64,000 bases of DNA from Chitinophaga sancti (GTDB taxonomy: Bacteria > Bacteroidota > Bacteroidia > Chitinophagales > Chitinophagaceae). Below are positions 30,389-39,155 of the stretch, piece by piece. The notes beneath the pieces are model-generated. The model did not search any database. It was not told the origin of the DNA and saw nothing but the letters and a program-made list of their open reading frames with translations. The DNA lies in contig NZ_CP139972.1 in NCBI RefSeq assembly GCF_034424315.1, positions 1,178,001 to 1,242,000 of the forward strand, in the 5' to 3' direction. Each line of letters begins with the position of its first letter. Position 1 is the first letter of the stretch. Made by a program: the position numbers and the translations under genes.

Positions 30389-32659
30389 TTAAAATATTTT
30401 AGTAAAGGTAATTCTGCCTGTATTATTTGAAACCAGCCGCCTTTGAGCGCCAGGTATAAAGCCTTTGTCTGCCATCATTTCAACCTGTCCGAAGTAAGGA
30501 ATATTCACTCGAAAGTTAGCTGTGTAGCCTACCTGGCGAAGTTCGTACACTGTCTGATAACTGTATTTCACCCCTCCCCCTATATCCAGCCAGGTACGTA
30601 CCTGATATTGTACATTACCATCTGCGCCATACAGGTTATAGTCGCTATTGAGTGCAGCAGATCCGGTGCCTTGTATAGTAAAGCGTCCGAGGAACATGCT
30701 ATGATTGAGCAGGATGTTCTTTGTATTAAAGTAGACAAAGCTACTGTCAGTCATCTTATTATAGAAGCGGGTGTACGATAGCATAGAGTTCATCGTTATC
30801 CTCTTTACCTTATAGAAATGACTAACTGTACCGACTAATGTATAGAAAGTATTCTCCACCAGGGCTCCCTCAGTCAGTTTGGTAAGCTGTGAACTTGGGT
30901 AATAACCGATGCTGACTACCGGATAATTTTTTATTCTCAATGTAGCCTGGAGGGTTTTGAAGATGGTATTACTATTATAGTTGGCCTGCTGGAACTGACT
31001 TGTGTAGTCATTTTTTCTTATAGCTGCAGTGACGAGCAACTGCTGTCTGAAGAAAGGTTGGTCAATTCTTACATTCCAGGCTATTTGTTTTGAACCTGTA
31101 GTATACAGGCTGAAAGACTGAAAACCGGCACCTAATAACTTGTAGGTACCTGTGAGTTTAGTTTTGGTAGCAGGGATGAAAGCGTTTGCTGCAATAGACC
31201 AGGCCTCATTTCTCCGGTCACTGAACTTCAGCAGGCTTTGCGCTTTACTCTCATCTTTAGCTGCCTGATAATATGGAAGAGAAGATTTCGCCACTTCTCC
31301 TGTAAGGAATAAGTTTTTTGTTAACTGCCAACGGCCTTCCAGGGCAATTCCTATGATGTTGTAGTCTGGGTAACGGGAACCAGCAGAATCGGTATGCTGG
31401 TTATAAAGCTGCCTTTTACCCATATAATATGTGAAATACACATGGTTCCCTTCTTTCATGCCATAGCCAGCTTTGAATAATGACAGGTATTGTTTGGGGC
31501 CATCGTTATTGACAACATAATTCCTGAACCGATAATCAATGACACCTGTTGCGACGGCGGCATACCAGGAAGGGTTATATTCCACCTGTCCTCCCTGAAT
31601 GCTGATGTTTTTGGCGGTTAGTTCAGAGTAGTCTACCAATGTTCGCCCCAGAGCAATCGTCCGGATAGCAAGCAGGGTTTTGTACCCTTTAGGCAAAACG
31701 GTATCAGGGAGATTCATCTCCTTCAATGTGGCGGTCAGTTCTTCATTATTACGACTAGCCATAAGTTTCGATAGCAGGCTTCCATTTACATCGCCTATCT
31801 GGGATTGATGTAATCGGTAAAGGCTATCCAATTTTTTGACTCTTTTTTCAAGTGAATCTATTTGGCGTCTTTTAGCAGCATATTCATCCTCTAATGAGCT
31901 GTCGGATGATAACTTCAGCCTGGGCTTATTTTTGAGTACCAGATTTAGGTTCGGATGTGGTAATGTATCCAGATTAAGATTAGGCTTCTTGCCGTACAGC
32001 GCCCGTTCTTTTGCTTCTACCCGCCGTTGGATGGCTGCAGGACCATCAATATCGACTCTAAGCTGGTTTAGCTTAAAAGCTTCGGCATCGAGGGAGCGCT
32101 TTTCGTATTGCAGATCCTGCATCTTTGTATAGCGGGATACATCCCATTTTTGCAATTTCTCCCATAGCAGGCTTTTAAAGTCGCTGCTGGTATATTGCAT
32201 ATTCAGGCCAGTGATATTTCGGAACAGGGTTGAATTCCCTCTTGCAGTAGTAAACCCAACACGTACCGGGTACTGATCTCTGATAGTAAAGTCGAGGTAA
32301 GTTTGTACAGTATGCTGATAAATATCTTTTTGCTGATAGGGAGTATCAACGCCGGATTGATAGTAGTAATCATAGATAACATTTCCATGCACCTTCAGGA
32401 AAGGCTTGCGTGGGTCGCGAGGCCTGGCAACTGAATCATAGTGCTGATTGCCGTGTAATGGTACCAGATTAATATTTCCAGCGGTATCTGTTGCTAATAA
32501 GTAGAACACTTCGCCGGAAGATTGCTTAATACCACGAGGAAATGCAACTATGGAACCTTTACCAGGGGCACCAGGCAACGAGGTACTACGTTGTAATTGA
32601 GCATAGGTATCCAGGCTCCCTGCGGTAAGGAAGAATAATATTATGTATAGATACTTCAA
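30389..32659 (-). CDS. Outer-membrane beta-barrel protein heading the Rhs operon, 756 aa
   Basis: A signal peptide (MKYLYIILFFLTAGSLDTYA) leads into a periplasmic part with coiled-coil segments (residues about 165-300, e.g. KRRQIDSLEKRVKKLDSLYR). From about residue 350 alternating amphipathic strands continue to the end (YNPSWYAAVATGVIDYRF, NHVYFTYYMGKRQLYN). The protein finishes with the aromatic C-terminal F (GRITFTKIF) that marks many outer-membrane barrels. It is the first gene of the operon. I know of no TonB box or plug in the sequence. It could be the conduit or anchor for the Rhs proteins, which is inference. Confidence 0.8.
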   Translation of the reverse strand: MKYLYIILFFLTAGSLDTYAQLQRSTSLPGAPGKGSIVAFPRGIKQSSGEVFYLLATDTAGNINLVPLHGNQHYDSVARPRDPRKPFLKVHGNVIYDYYYQSGVDTPYQQKDIYQHTVQTYLDFTIRDQYPVRVGFTTARGNSTLFRNITGLNMQYTSSDFKSLLWEKLQKWDVSRYTKMQDLQYEKRSLDAEAFKLNQLRVDIDGPAAIQRRVEAKERALYGKKPNLNLDTLPHPNLNLVLKNKPRLKLSSDSSLEDEYAAKRRQIDSLEKRVKKLDSLYRLHQSQIGDVNGSLLSKLMASRNNEELTATLKEMNLPDTVLPKGYKTLLAIRTIALGRTLVDYSELTAKNISIQGGQVEYNPSWYAAVATGVIDYRFRNYVVNNDGPKQYLSLFKAGYGMKEGNHVYFTYYMGKRQLYNQHTDSAGSRYPDYNIIGIALEGRWQLTKNLFLTGEVAKSSLPYYQAAKDESKAQSLLKFSDRRNEAWSIAANAFIPATKTKLTGTYKLLGAGFQSFSLYTTGSKQIAWNVRIDQPFFRQQLLVTAAIRKNDYTSQFQQANYNSNTIFKTLQATLRIKNYPVVSIGYYPSSQLTKLTEGALVENTFYTLVGTVSHFYKVKRITMNSMLSYTRFYNKMTDSSFVYFNTKNILLNHSMFLGRFTIQGTGSAALNSDYNLYGADGNVQYQVRTWLDIGGGVKYSYQTVYELRQVGYTANFRVNIPYFGQVEMMADKGFIPGAQRRLVSNNTGRITFTKIF

Positions 32660-32964
32660 CTTGTTAATTAAGCAGTTGTGATTGGGAATACGACCTTATA
32701 GGTATTCGGGTATAAGAGCTTTCTCGAATGGGTTTAATTATGACATAGATACTTTTTGGATCAAAGAAAAAGGGTTAAGGTAGTTCACTGACAGATACGG
32801 TTAAAATGGATTGATGGCGTAAAATCATAGAATAAAAACTAATTACAAAACTTATTAAGCATATTTTATTACTAATTGGAGAAAGGTAAGGACACGTTAG
32901 TTCATCCTGGAAATCTAATCCCCCCAATAATACTTTTCAGCTTTTTAAATAAGTGGTATAGGCA
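32660..32964. other. Upstream region of the Rhs operon
   Basis: The stretch contains no gene. It must hold the promoter of the seven-gene minus-strand operon. I looked for the Bacteroidota -7 element TAnnTTTG and did not find a convincing match. Its right part, from 32886, belongs to a duplicated segment (see 35030). Confidence 0.5.
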
Positions 32965-33290
32965 TCAAGCATCATTCACTCCATAGTCATAAACCCTCTT
33001 TAGCGCTTCTTCGATAGAAGGTTTTCTTCCCTGGATTACAACAAAATCTTCTATAACTTCCTTTGCCAAAAATACTTCAAGTAAATAATGGTACTCTTGT
33101 CCATTGTATGTTCTTAAAATACTGCTATCTTCATCCTGTTCCAGGAGAATTGCTTCTGATGCAGGATTTGATAGATCTTGCATATAAATAGTTAAGGCCC
33201 TGTCTATTGTGTCGATTCCAACAATTATATCCCGAAGAATCATACTGTCTATATTTTTACTTGAATAAAACCATTATTCGCCCCCAATTA
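32886..33290. repeat. About 400-bp segmental duplication, copy 1
   Basis: The segment beginning GTAAGGACACGTTAGTTCAT is repeated at 35030-35425 in the same orientation with scattered substitutions. It covers the whole 92-aa gene and its flanks. Confidence 0.85.
32965..33243 (-). CDS. Small hypothetical protein, 92 aa, likely immunity-type
   Basis: An acidic soluble protein (MILRDIIVGIDTIDRALTIY.., ending RVYDYGVNDA) without a recognised domain. It is duplicated at 35.1-35.4 kb, where a one-base insertion breaks the frame, so this is the intact copy. Its place among toxin tails and immunity remnants makes an immunity role likely but unproven. Confidence 0.6.
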   Translation of the reverse strand: MILRDIIVGIDTIDRALTIYMQDLSNPASEAILLEQDEDSSILRTYNGQEYHYLLEVFLAKEVIEDFVVIQGRKPSIEEALKRVYDYGVNDA

Positions 33291-33622
33291 AAAAACGATT
33301 ATAATAATAGCTGTACGCTTATTCATATTAAAGTTTTTCAAAGCAGCAGCAAAGGAGCCACAGCTCTTTTGCCATTAAACCATATTACTGTCCTTTATCT
33401 CTGTGTACAAAGTTAATATCTAATGAATTAAACTATAGGCTATGGATCGTAAAATCTTTTTCATTGTAGCAAAGGAGCTTTTGAGAGTTCAGGAACAGTT
33501 GCGCTAACAACACCTAAAATACAACGGTATTTTAGGCCTGATGGATAAATCATAATTACATCTTTTATTTCAGATGTATCTCTTGCATATGGATATGTAA
33601 CGATAAAATATAGCATTTCAGA
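33244..33622. other. Gap with a possible protein fragment on the minus strand
   Basis: No complete gene is present. On the minus strand around 33450-33610 about 50 codons stay open and read MLYFIVTYPYARDTSEIKDV.. to ..PELSKAPLLQ. It has neither partner nor family that I recognise, and may be another remnant. Confidence 0.3.
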
Positions 33623-34067
33623 TCAGGCCTATAATACGAAATATGGCAGAAGTAGCCGCCCAGCAAGCCAGTTAGCTGAATACAGAAGCCGGTGGCCAAA
33701 TTTACTTATTGGGTACAAGATATTGTTCAAAGCACCAGACAGGGCAACTGCATTAGATATTGAAAGATCCTTGGTATCTTCACATTATCAAATATACATG
33801 CGTGGGCCTCTTGGGCAAGCCTTGCCAAAAACATTTTAATTATAAAATCAAAGCATGCTCGGTAATTTTGAAATTAGTTTCTTAGGAGATCAGGAATTGT
33901 CATTCGAGGCCAATCCAGTAGGTTTATCCTACATGTCACTTCTAAAGGCAGCAAAATTTATAAAATACAAGAGAATCGATATTTGCATAATAAATCGGTC
34001 TGAGACACTTTTAGAAGTGGAAGGAATTGATTGTTCTTTGTGTCAGGTAAATATCAATTATGATGTA
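33623..34067. repeat. 445-bp segmental duplication, copy 2
   Basis: Matches 7197-7641 without indels. Here the toxin-tail frame has no internal stop, but the immunity gene is cut at codon 72. Confidence 0.9.
33628..33839 (+). pseudogene. Orphan polymorphic-toxin tail, open frame
   Basis: The frame reads YNTKYGRSSRPASQLAEYRS, RWPNLLIGYKILFKAPDRAT, ALDIERSLVSSHYQIYMRGP, LGQALPKTF and stops at 33837-33839. It lacks any start codon, Rhs core or trafficking domain. Differences from the 7.2-kb copy mostly change amino acids, so at least one copy is drifting. The nuclease-like look of the tail is an impression only. Confidence 0.5.
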
Positions 34068-34154
34068 TCTATTACTTCTTATTTTTTTCAAAATATGCAT
34101 AAGCCTCCTCAAAAATCTCATATAAAGCTGCAATATCACCACCAAGGTCAATAA
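33855..34154 (+). pseudogene. Truncated copy of the 255-aa putative immunity gene
   Basis: The first 72 codons equal those of the gene at 7429 at protein level. After ..CQVNINYDV the frame enters unrelated sequence that is the antisense of the neighbouring minus-strand gene (34072-34665) and ends after 27 foreign residues. The junction at 34067 is a clean recombination breakpoint. Confidence 0.8.
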
Positions 34155-34581
34155 TACAGTCTCTGTTCAAATAAATACTTGAATTGTAAGGGATAAAGCT
34201 TGCGTAACTATTTTTACTTCCCATTATTAGCATATCAAAATAATGATGTACTTCCTTACCATTAATAATCAAATAATCGTAACTAGGTATATGAAAAGAA
34301 TCCAAAAGGGGCAGTTCCTTCTCTATTTTCATTAAACATTTTTCGCCATCATCTTTCTTAGATTCAATAAAATATTCCTTTCCCTTCCTAATTAATTTGG
34401 CGTAGCTCTTGCTACCATCAGCGATTATTAGCATGACAAAAAAGTCTTCCTGTAAACTAATATCTTCCGTCTTAAGGTATGACTGTCTCAGCGTTGAACT
34501 ATCAACAAAAATATAAGATTGTGCGTTAGCATTTATGGAGAAAGCGAATAAACTACTTAGTATTAATGCCCAAATTTTCAT
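34072..34581 (-). CDS. Secreted hypothetical protein, 169 aa (immunity-type)
   Basis: I start it at ATG 34579-34581 because MKIWALILSSLFAFSINANA is a good signal peptide with cleavage before QS. An alternative start at 34665 (197 aa) overlaps the stop of an upstream toxin-tail fragment as ATGA, which would fit translational coupling but buries the signal peptide 28 residues inside. The mature part has no recognised domain. It contains SFHIPSYDYLIINGKEVHHY and ends YEIFEEAYAYFEKNKK. Context suggests a periplasmic immunity protein. Confidence 0.6.
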   Translation of the reverse strand: MKIWALILSSLFAFSINANAQSYIFVDSSTLRQSYLKTEDISLQEDFFVMLIIADGSKSYAKLIRKGKEYFIESKKDDGEKCLMKIEKELPLLDSFHIPSYDYLIINGKEVHHYFDMLIMGSKNSYASFIPYNSSIYLNRDCIIDLGGDIAALYEIFEEAYAYFEKNKK

Positions 34582-34661
34582 ATAAATTAAGATCTTGTTG
34601 GAATAATTTAGGATCTTTTTATCAAATAAATAATAATCATTCCCTAATTTTGAGATAGTTT

Positions 34662-34829
34662 TCATTCCTTTTTTGCATCATAATCATATTTAAGTTGAAA
34701 TCCTGTAGAATAATATGGTTGCAAGGTAATATTATCTTTATATCCTGTCCTAATTAATTCTCCCAACACAATATTTTCAATGAACAATGCGCCAACTTCT
34801 GACACAATCTCTTTTAAGGTGATTCCAAA
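34662..34829 (-). pseudogene. Orphan toxin-tail fragment upstream of the 169-aa gene
   Basis: The frame reads FGITLKEIVSEVGALFIENI, VLGELIRTGYKDNITLQPYY, STGFQLKYDYDAKKE and stops at 34662-34664, overlapping the next ATG by ATGA. There is no start or Rhs core upstream. It fits the pattern of cut-off effector tails in front of immunity genes seen at 7.2, 33.6, 44.2 and 51.6 kb. Confidence 0.45.
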
Positions 34830-35029
34830 CAGCGGTAATACTTAATGGACTATTATTGATTGAAAAATTATCATTCATTTCTACGCTATAGATGTTTTCC
34901 GAAACGATCCTTAACGCTTATACTAAAAATGCCCAACCTCGCAATCCCTACAAGTAACAAGTACCATATAGTTCAAGTCTGGTTCTTTCGTGAAATTCTC
35001 ATTAATGAATTGAATTATAGTAAGGACAC

Positions 35030-35425
35030 GTTAGTTCATCCTGGAAATCTAATCTCCCCAATAATACTTTTCAGCTTTTAAATAAGTGGTATAGGCATCA
35101 ACCATCATTAACGCCATAGTCATAAACCCAATTTAGCGCTTCCTCGACAGAAGGTTTTCTTCCCTGGGTTACAACAAAATCGTCCATAATTTCTTTTGCC
35201 AAAAATACTTCAAGCAAATAAATGGTACTCTTGTCCATTGTATGTTCTTAAAATACTACCATCTTCATCCTGTTCCAGGAGAATTGCTTCCGATGCAGGA
35301 TTAGATAGGTCTTGGAAATAAATAGTTAAGTCTCTATCGATCGTGTCGATTCCAGCAATTATATCCCGAAGTGTCATACAATATATATTTATACTTTAAT
35401 AAAACCGTTATTTCCCCCAAACTAC
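35030..35425. repeat. About 400-bp segmental duplication, copy 2
   Basis: Direct repeat of 32886-33290 carrying the broken copy of the 92-aa gene. The two copies bracket the 33.3-35.0 kb debris block, so they could mediate its loss or gain by recombination. Confidence 0.85.
35100..35377 (-). pseudogene. Frameshifted copy of the 92-aa gene
   Basis: Begins MTLRDIIAGIDTIDRDLTIY and follows the gene at 32965 closely. At about 35220 an extra A (AAATAAATGG against AAATAATGG) throws it out of frame, and stops follow. It lies within the duplicated segment 35030-35425. Confidence 0.8.
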
Positions 35426-35657
35426 AAAACCTCCACCGCTTCCAGGTAAATGATGCAAAACTTTCCAAAAAACTGATTACTATCATCTGTTGTGAACTGA
35501 GTAATCCCTGAGGCGTCTCTCATGTACATAAATTCCTGGCGTTATAAGTAGTACATTGTATAATTCAAGGGATTGAGCTCCTCATCCGGGCCATTTTTCA
35601 TTAATATACTTTTAAAATGAGTCGTTCGGAATTGTAAACATATTCCTAATACGGAGA
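35426..35657. other. Gap with a decayed minus-strand fragment
   Basis: In one minus-strand frame, pieces such as MKNGPDEELNPLNYTMYYL and MRDASGITQFTTDDSNQFFG appear, broken by stops. They could be a further immunity or toxin remnant. No intact gene is present. Confidence 0.3.
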
Positions 35658-36248
35658 TTACTTTGCCATACATTTTACGCTACCAGCAAATGGATCAATA
35701 AAATTGATATATTCGGGATATACCGATAAATCACAAAAAATAAGACTCCCAACAACTATATTCTCACTTGGAATTGGACCAAATTGATCCAACTCCATTT
35801 TATAACATTTTGAGCCATGTTCATCAAGCATCTCCTTACTGTGTACTTTAATTAAATCCCCCAAAAAGCCTGCATAGTATATTTTAGGAGTATGAGCAGT
35901 TTTAAATTGGAAAATTGGTATCCCAACTTTCATCCGGTGGGTTAATGAATCATAGTTTTTATCATTATAGTATTTACTAATAAATTCTATTTTCCTTTTC
36001 TTTAGATTCAAAGCGATATAACCCGTATATCCGGATGTGTCTGTTGCAATTGTTAGACGGTAATATGTTTTTTGATGATGTAAAATGGTATTTGCTGAAT
36101 CTATAATATAGTACACAGTCATCGGCATAGGCTCTCCCCATTGCGTAAGACTGGTATAAGCATATTCTTTTACAAGTTTGCCCTGCCCAAGAGCCAGTGA
36201 AGAGCATATAACTATAAAAAGTAAAGTAACTATTGGTACTTTTTTCAT
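35658..36248 (-). CDS. Secreted hypothetical protein, 196 aa
   Basis: The signal peptide MKKVPIVTLLFIVICSSLAL ends near GQG. The mature protein is beta-rich (KEYAYTSLTQWGEPMPMTVY, YRLTIATDTSGYTGYIALNL), with two Cys near the C-terminus and the ending GSVKCMAK. I do not recognise the family. It could be a periplasmic immunity protein, given the neighbourhood, but nothing in the sequence proves this. The stretch 36249-36845 upstream of it has no gene that I can support. Confidence 0.65.
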   Translation of the reverse strand: MKKVPIVTLLFIVICSSLALGQGKLVKEYAYTSLTQWGEPMPMTVYYIIDSANTILHHQKTYYRLTIATDTSGYTGYIALNLKKRKIEFISKYYNDKNYDSLTHRMKVGIPIFQFKTAHTPKIYYAGFLGDLIKVHSKEMLDEHGSKCYKMELDQFGPIPSENIVVGSLIFCDLSVYPEYINFIDPFAGSVKCMAK

Positions 36249-36845
36249 TTAATTAGTTTTATTTTCAGCTGTTTTATCAAATTTCTGGACACAGTAATTA
36301 TAAAAACGAATCTGGCTTTTTAACTTCTGTATTATCAATTGCGGGTAGTGGTACCTCTGAACCCTGACTGGGTATGCACCGGGTAGACAGGTAACGATAA
36401 AATCATTACACAAACAATCCGCCCGCAATAGGTAATAAGGGCATCCATTTCTAAGGAATAAAAGTAGCATTCTTATTGACTGCTCCCAGGTATAACAATA
36501 AAATTACGAGGATTTAAGCTAACAGTTAATGCACATAAAATTATAGGAATATCAATATTTTGCAAGGGCTTAACATCGGCGTATATAGATACCAGTGACA
36601 AATGTAGAATAAGAGATGGCAAAAGTAAATAACACAAACATGTACTATTGATTTATATTTCAATGATAAATATCAGTCTGAATGTAAGAGTTGCCTTCCT
36701 TCATTGCTGCGCCCTGATCGATTCGGATCAATGAATTACCAGCACATATTCTTCGTAGGTACGTAAAAGTTTGCCGCTCTACGCCACCTTCAATCCATCC
36801 ACAAAACACACCAACAGCTCCCATAGTCATCCCATCAAAAACGAA

Positions 36846-36881
36846 AAGGTTGCCTCCCGGCACCACCCGGGAAGCAACCTT
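36846..36881 (-). terminator. Rho-independent terminator after the 36.9-kb gene
   Basis: AAGGTTGC-ct-CCCGG-caccac-CCGGG-aa-GCAACCTT forms a strong interrupted stem. On the minus strand it is followed by TTTTCGTTTTT. It lies 46 bp downstream of the minus-strand gene ending at 36928. Confidence 0.7.
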
Positions 36882-36927
36882 GTACTTCTATATTTCCATT
36901 ACAGCTCCAAACATCCTCATCCCCCTG

Positions 36928-37272
36928 CTACCTGCTCTTTGTACGGGGTAAGGGTACAATCTGCCCGTCTGCAGGGTTGTATAGGAATTTCATCTCTACT
37001 ACTGCTCCGTTGGTACCTTTGCGGTAACCATTGATGTAGCCCCATTCAAGGAGCTCCCTCATATAACGGAAATAGTTACTCCTGCTTCCAAGATTGGATT
37101 CATTACACATTTCATAAGACGTAATGTGGAGTACCAGGTTATGCTCCTGTTCCTGCCATTTCAACAGAAGGTTGATATATAGCATAACATGATGAGGCTT
37201 TATGTTCCTGTCTGACATCCGGGTTTTCCAGAACGCAGCGAGTTGTATTTGCAAATTAAAGTGAATATTCAT
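36928..37272 (-). CDS. Short relative of the repetitive protein at 39.1-40.9 kb
   Basis: The protein (start taken at MNIHFNLQIQLAAFWK; an upstream ATG at 37356 would add 28 residues) matches residues about 85-165 of the 589-aa protein: FWK..., then R.I.P.H..LY..L...W, then GS...NY.....L...GYI.GY. The shared block resembles a winged-helix replication or regulatory domain. Without the repeat tail it may be a stand-alone DNA-binding protein. The family is not named with confidence. Its gene faces the dyad-repeat region upstream. Confidence 0.6.
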   Translation of the reverse strand: MNIHFNLQIQLAAFWKTRMSDRNIKPHHVMLYINLLLKWQEQEHNLVLHITSYEMCNESNLGSRSNYFRYMRELLEWGYINGYRKGTNGAVVEMKFLYNPADGQIVPLPRTKSR

Positions 37273-37518
37273 GGAGGATACAATGTGGTCGTTAATAATG
37301 GGTTTACTAACAAGACGACCATTGCACCCGGTCGAATCATCGATACACCCGGCCACGGATGCATATGCAATCGGTCGTCACCACTTGTGGAATGAGTACA
37401 GGATTCATCATAGCAAATTTAAAATGTGAGGAATATATGAAATAACAATAATTGACTGCAGCCGGGAGTACAGTGGAGATAATTCTAAATATATGCATAT
37501 GAGTGCTATTGAAATTGA

Positions 37519-38427
37519 GCCCGGTAAGAATACCAGGCCCTTTTACATCTTGACCTTTTTAACCCAAATAGAATATTTTTATTCGGTCGCGATAGGGATA
37601 CCAGGCCCTTTTATAGATTCGCCAGGTAACCTGGTAAATCATTTATAATCAGGCCCTATAAGAATACCGACCACTTTCACATATCCATTTTTTATCCTAA
37701 AAAAATTTAAACAAAAGTGTAATAGGCATACCCGTTATGTAACACTAAGAATATTTTAATTCAGGCCCGGCAGGATTACCAGGCCCTTACCATCGAACAC
37801 CTATTAACCATAATGCACTTTGTAAATCAGGCTAATAAAATACCCAGGCATTCCATCCGCCATGAAAATATTTTTTAAACGCCCCGGTAGGAATACCAGG
37901 GCAGGTCATAACATCATTTATCCAGGAACAACTAATTCACTATGTTATTTTCAATATCAGCGAAGCTTAAACCAGAACTCATTTCATAATTACTATTTAT
38001 GTATTGATTATCAGCTGGGAATACCTATTTATGCAATGAGCTCTAACAACAATGTCCTAGTCCGTTCAATTCAAAACATTTTCTTCTCATACCCATTACG
38101 GTAAAAATTTGAATATTTCTTCTCATACCCATTACGGCAAAAATTTCAATATTAGCACCGGCAAGAATACCAGCGCAAGTCATAACACTAGCTGTCCATA
38201 TGCTTTTATTCCCTAAACCCAATTCTAAAACATCGGAATATCAGATCCGCAAATCCATGAGTTCCATTCCTTATCTCTTAATAAATCCACCACTACAAGA
38301 TCACCCTCACGTCTCCATATCAGCCCCCACCAAATCAACCAGCGCAACTCATCTCCTACCTCCCCATCTCCCACTATCTCACCACCATCACATCTGCAAT
38401 ATCAGGCCCGGCACGACTACCGGGCCC
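37519..38427. repeat. Eight dispersed dyad-symmetric 22-bp repeats
   Basis: Degenerate copies of a palindrome of the form GGCCCGGTA-aga-TACCAGGCC occur at 37519-37540, 37585-37608, 37652-37672, 37763-37786, 37828-37850, 37881-37902, 38155-38176 and 38405-38427. The last has perfect 7-bp arms GGCCCGG/CCGGGCC. A smaller palindrome CCAGGTAACCTGG sits at 37622-37634. Most copies are followed by a run like CTTTT or CTTTC. They lie between the minus-strand genes at 36.9-37.3 kb and 38.5 kb, all in non-coding DNA. Candidates are protein-binding iterons, operators, or a small mobile palindrome family. Confidence 0.8.
38081..38153 (+). repeat. Direct tandem repeat, two copies of 36-37 bp
   Basis: TTCTTCTCATACCCATTACG begins at 38081 and again at 38117. 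Both copies continue as GGYAAAAATTTSAATATT. Only two bases differ. Confidence 0.9.
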
Positions 38428-38495
38428 TTTCACCTCTCGTTGACTGACAAACTACTCTCCCAAAAATCCCTCACAAACACTAATCCACCTTAGCC

Positions 38496-39155
38496 CTAAT
38501 GCCGTTTATCCGGCGAGCTATCCACATATAAAACCCGGTTAAACATCTCCCGCATCCTGCTGCGAATATGCTCCCCATATCTCTCTCCCAGCTCCTCACT
38601 GTACAATTTCGTAGTCACATGCGTTATCATTCGCCGCGATATAAAATAATTATACCTGGATAAGAGCACTTCTCTCATCACATTCACACTTTTACCATAA
38701 TGATGTCCATCCGGCTCCAAACCCAAATCATCAAAGCAATACACACGAGGATGCCCGGTTGAGTAAAAAGACTTTTTTGTAAATTGGATAATCGCTTCAT
38801 ACGCTCTCGTGTCAAAATCTAATACCACCTCATTGCTTGAACGAAACTCCAGCCGATCCTTCGCCGCACAAAAATTACTCATGATCTTCATGATCGCAGT
38901 TTTGCCACAACCCGTTGGCCCCATCAGCAGGACGCCCTTTTTCAGATCCAGTCCTTCCGCTTCTGCTACGGTCTTGTCTTTCAGGAAATAGGCTAACAGC
39001 TTGGTAATAACCGGCTTGTCAACATCATCGATTATGAAATCACGCCCAAACATATCTTTCCTCAGTTTTGAGACATACTGTAGCAGAAAATGATAATCAT
39101 AAGGGGTCGCTATAGGACCTTGTGACATTGGTGTGAGATTTTCCTGATTTCCCAT
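38496..39155 (-). CDS. DnaC/IstB-like AAA+ ATPase, 219 aa
   Basis: A P-loop ATPase with Walker A GPTGCGKTAI (residue about 73 on) and Walker B VYCFDDLGLEP (about 138-148), followed by a probable arginine-bearing ISRRMITHVTTKLYSEELGE segment. The size and layout suit helicase-loader or IstB-type ATPases from mobile elements. Its 5' end overlaps the 3' end of the 589-aa gene by 59 bp, so both are cotranscribed. Together with the RteC-like regulator upstream it suggests a remnant of a replication or transfer module, although no integrase, relaxase or tra gene is visible nearby. Confidence 0.75.
   Translation of the reverse strand: MGNQENLTPMSQGPIATPYDYHFLLQYVSKLRKDMFGRDFIIDDVDKPVITKLLAYFLKDKTVAEAEGLDLKKGVLLMGPTGCGKTAIMKIMSNFCAAKDRLEFRSSNEVVLDFDTRAYEAIIQFTKKSFYSTGHPRVYCFDDLGLEPDGHHYGKSVNVMREVLLSRYNYFISRRMITHVTTKLYSEELGERYGEHIRSRMREMFNRVLYVDSSPDKRH

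Noticed and set aside
36660..36866. 68-codon minus-strand frame MVPGGNLFVFDG..
   Set aside because: It starts inside the terminator hairpin at 36846-36881 and has no protein features.
37519..38427. CRISPR array
   Set aside because: The repeats are palindromic, degenerate and unevenly spaced (60-270 bp), and no cas gene is near.
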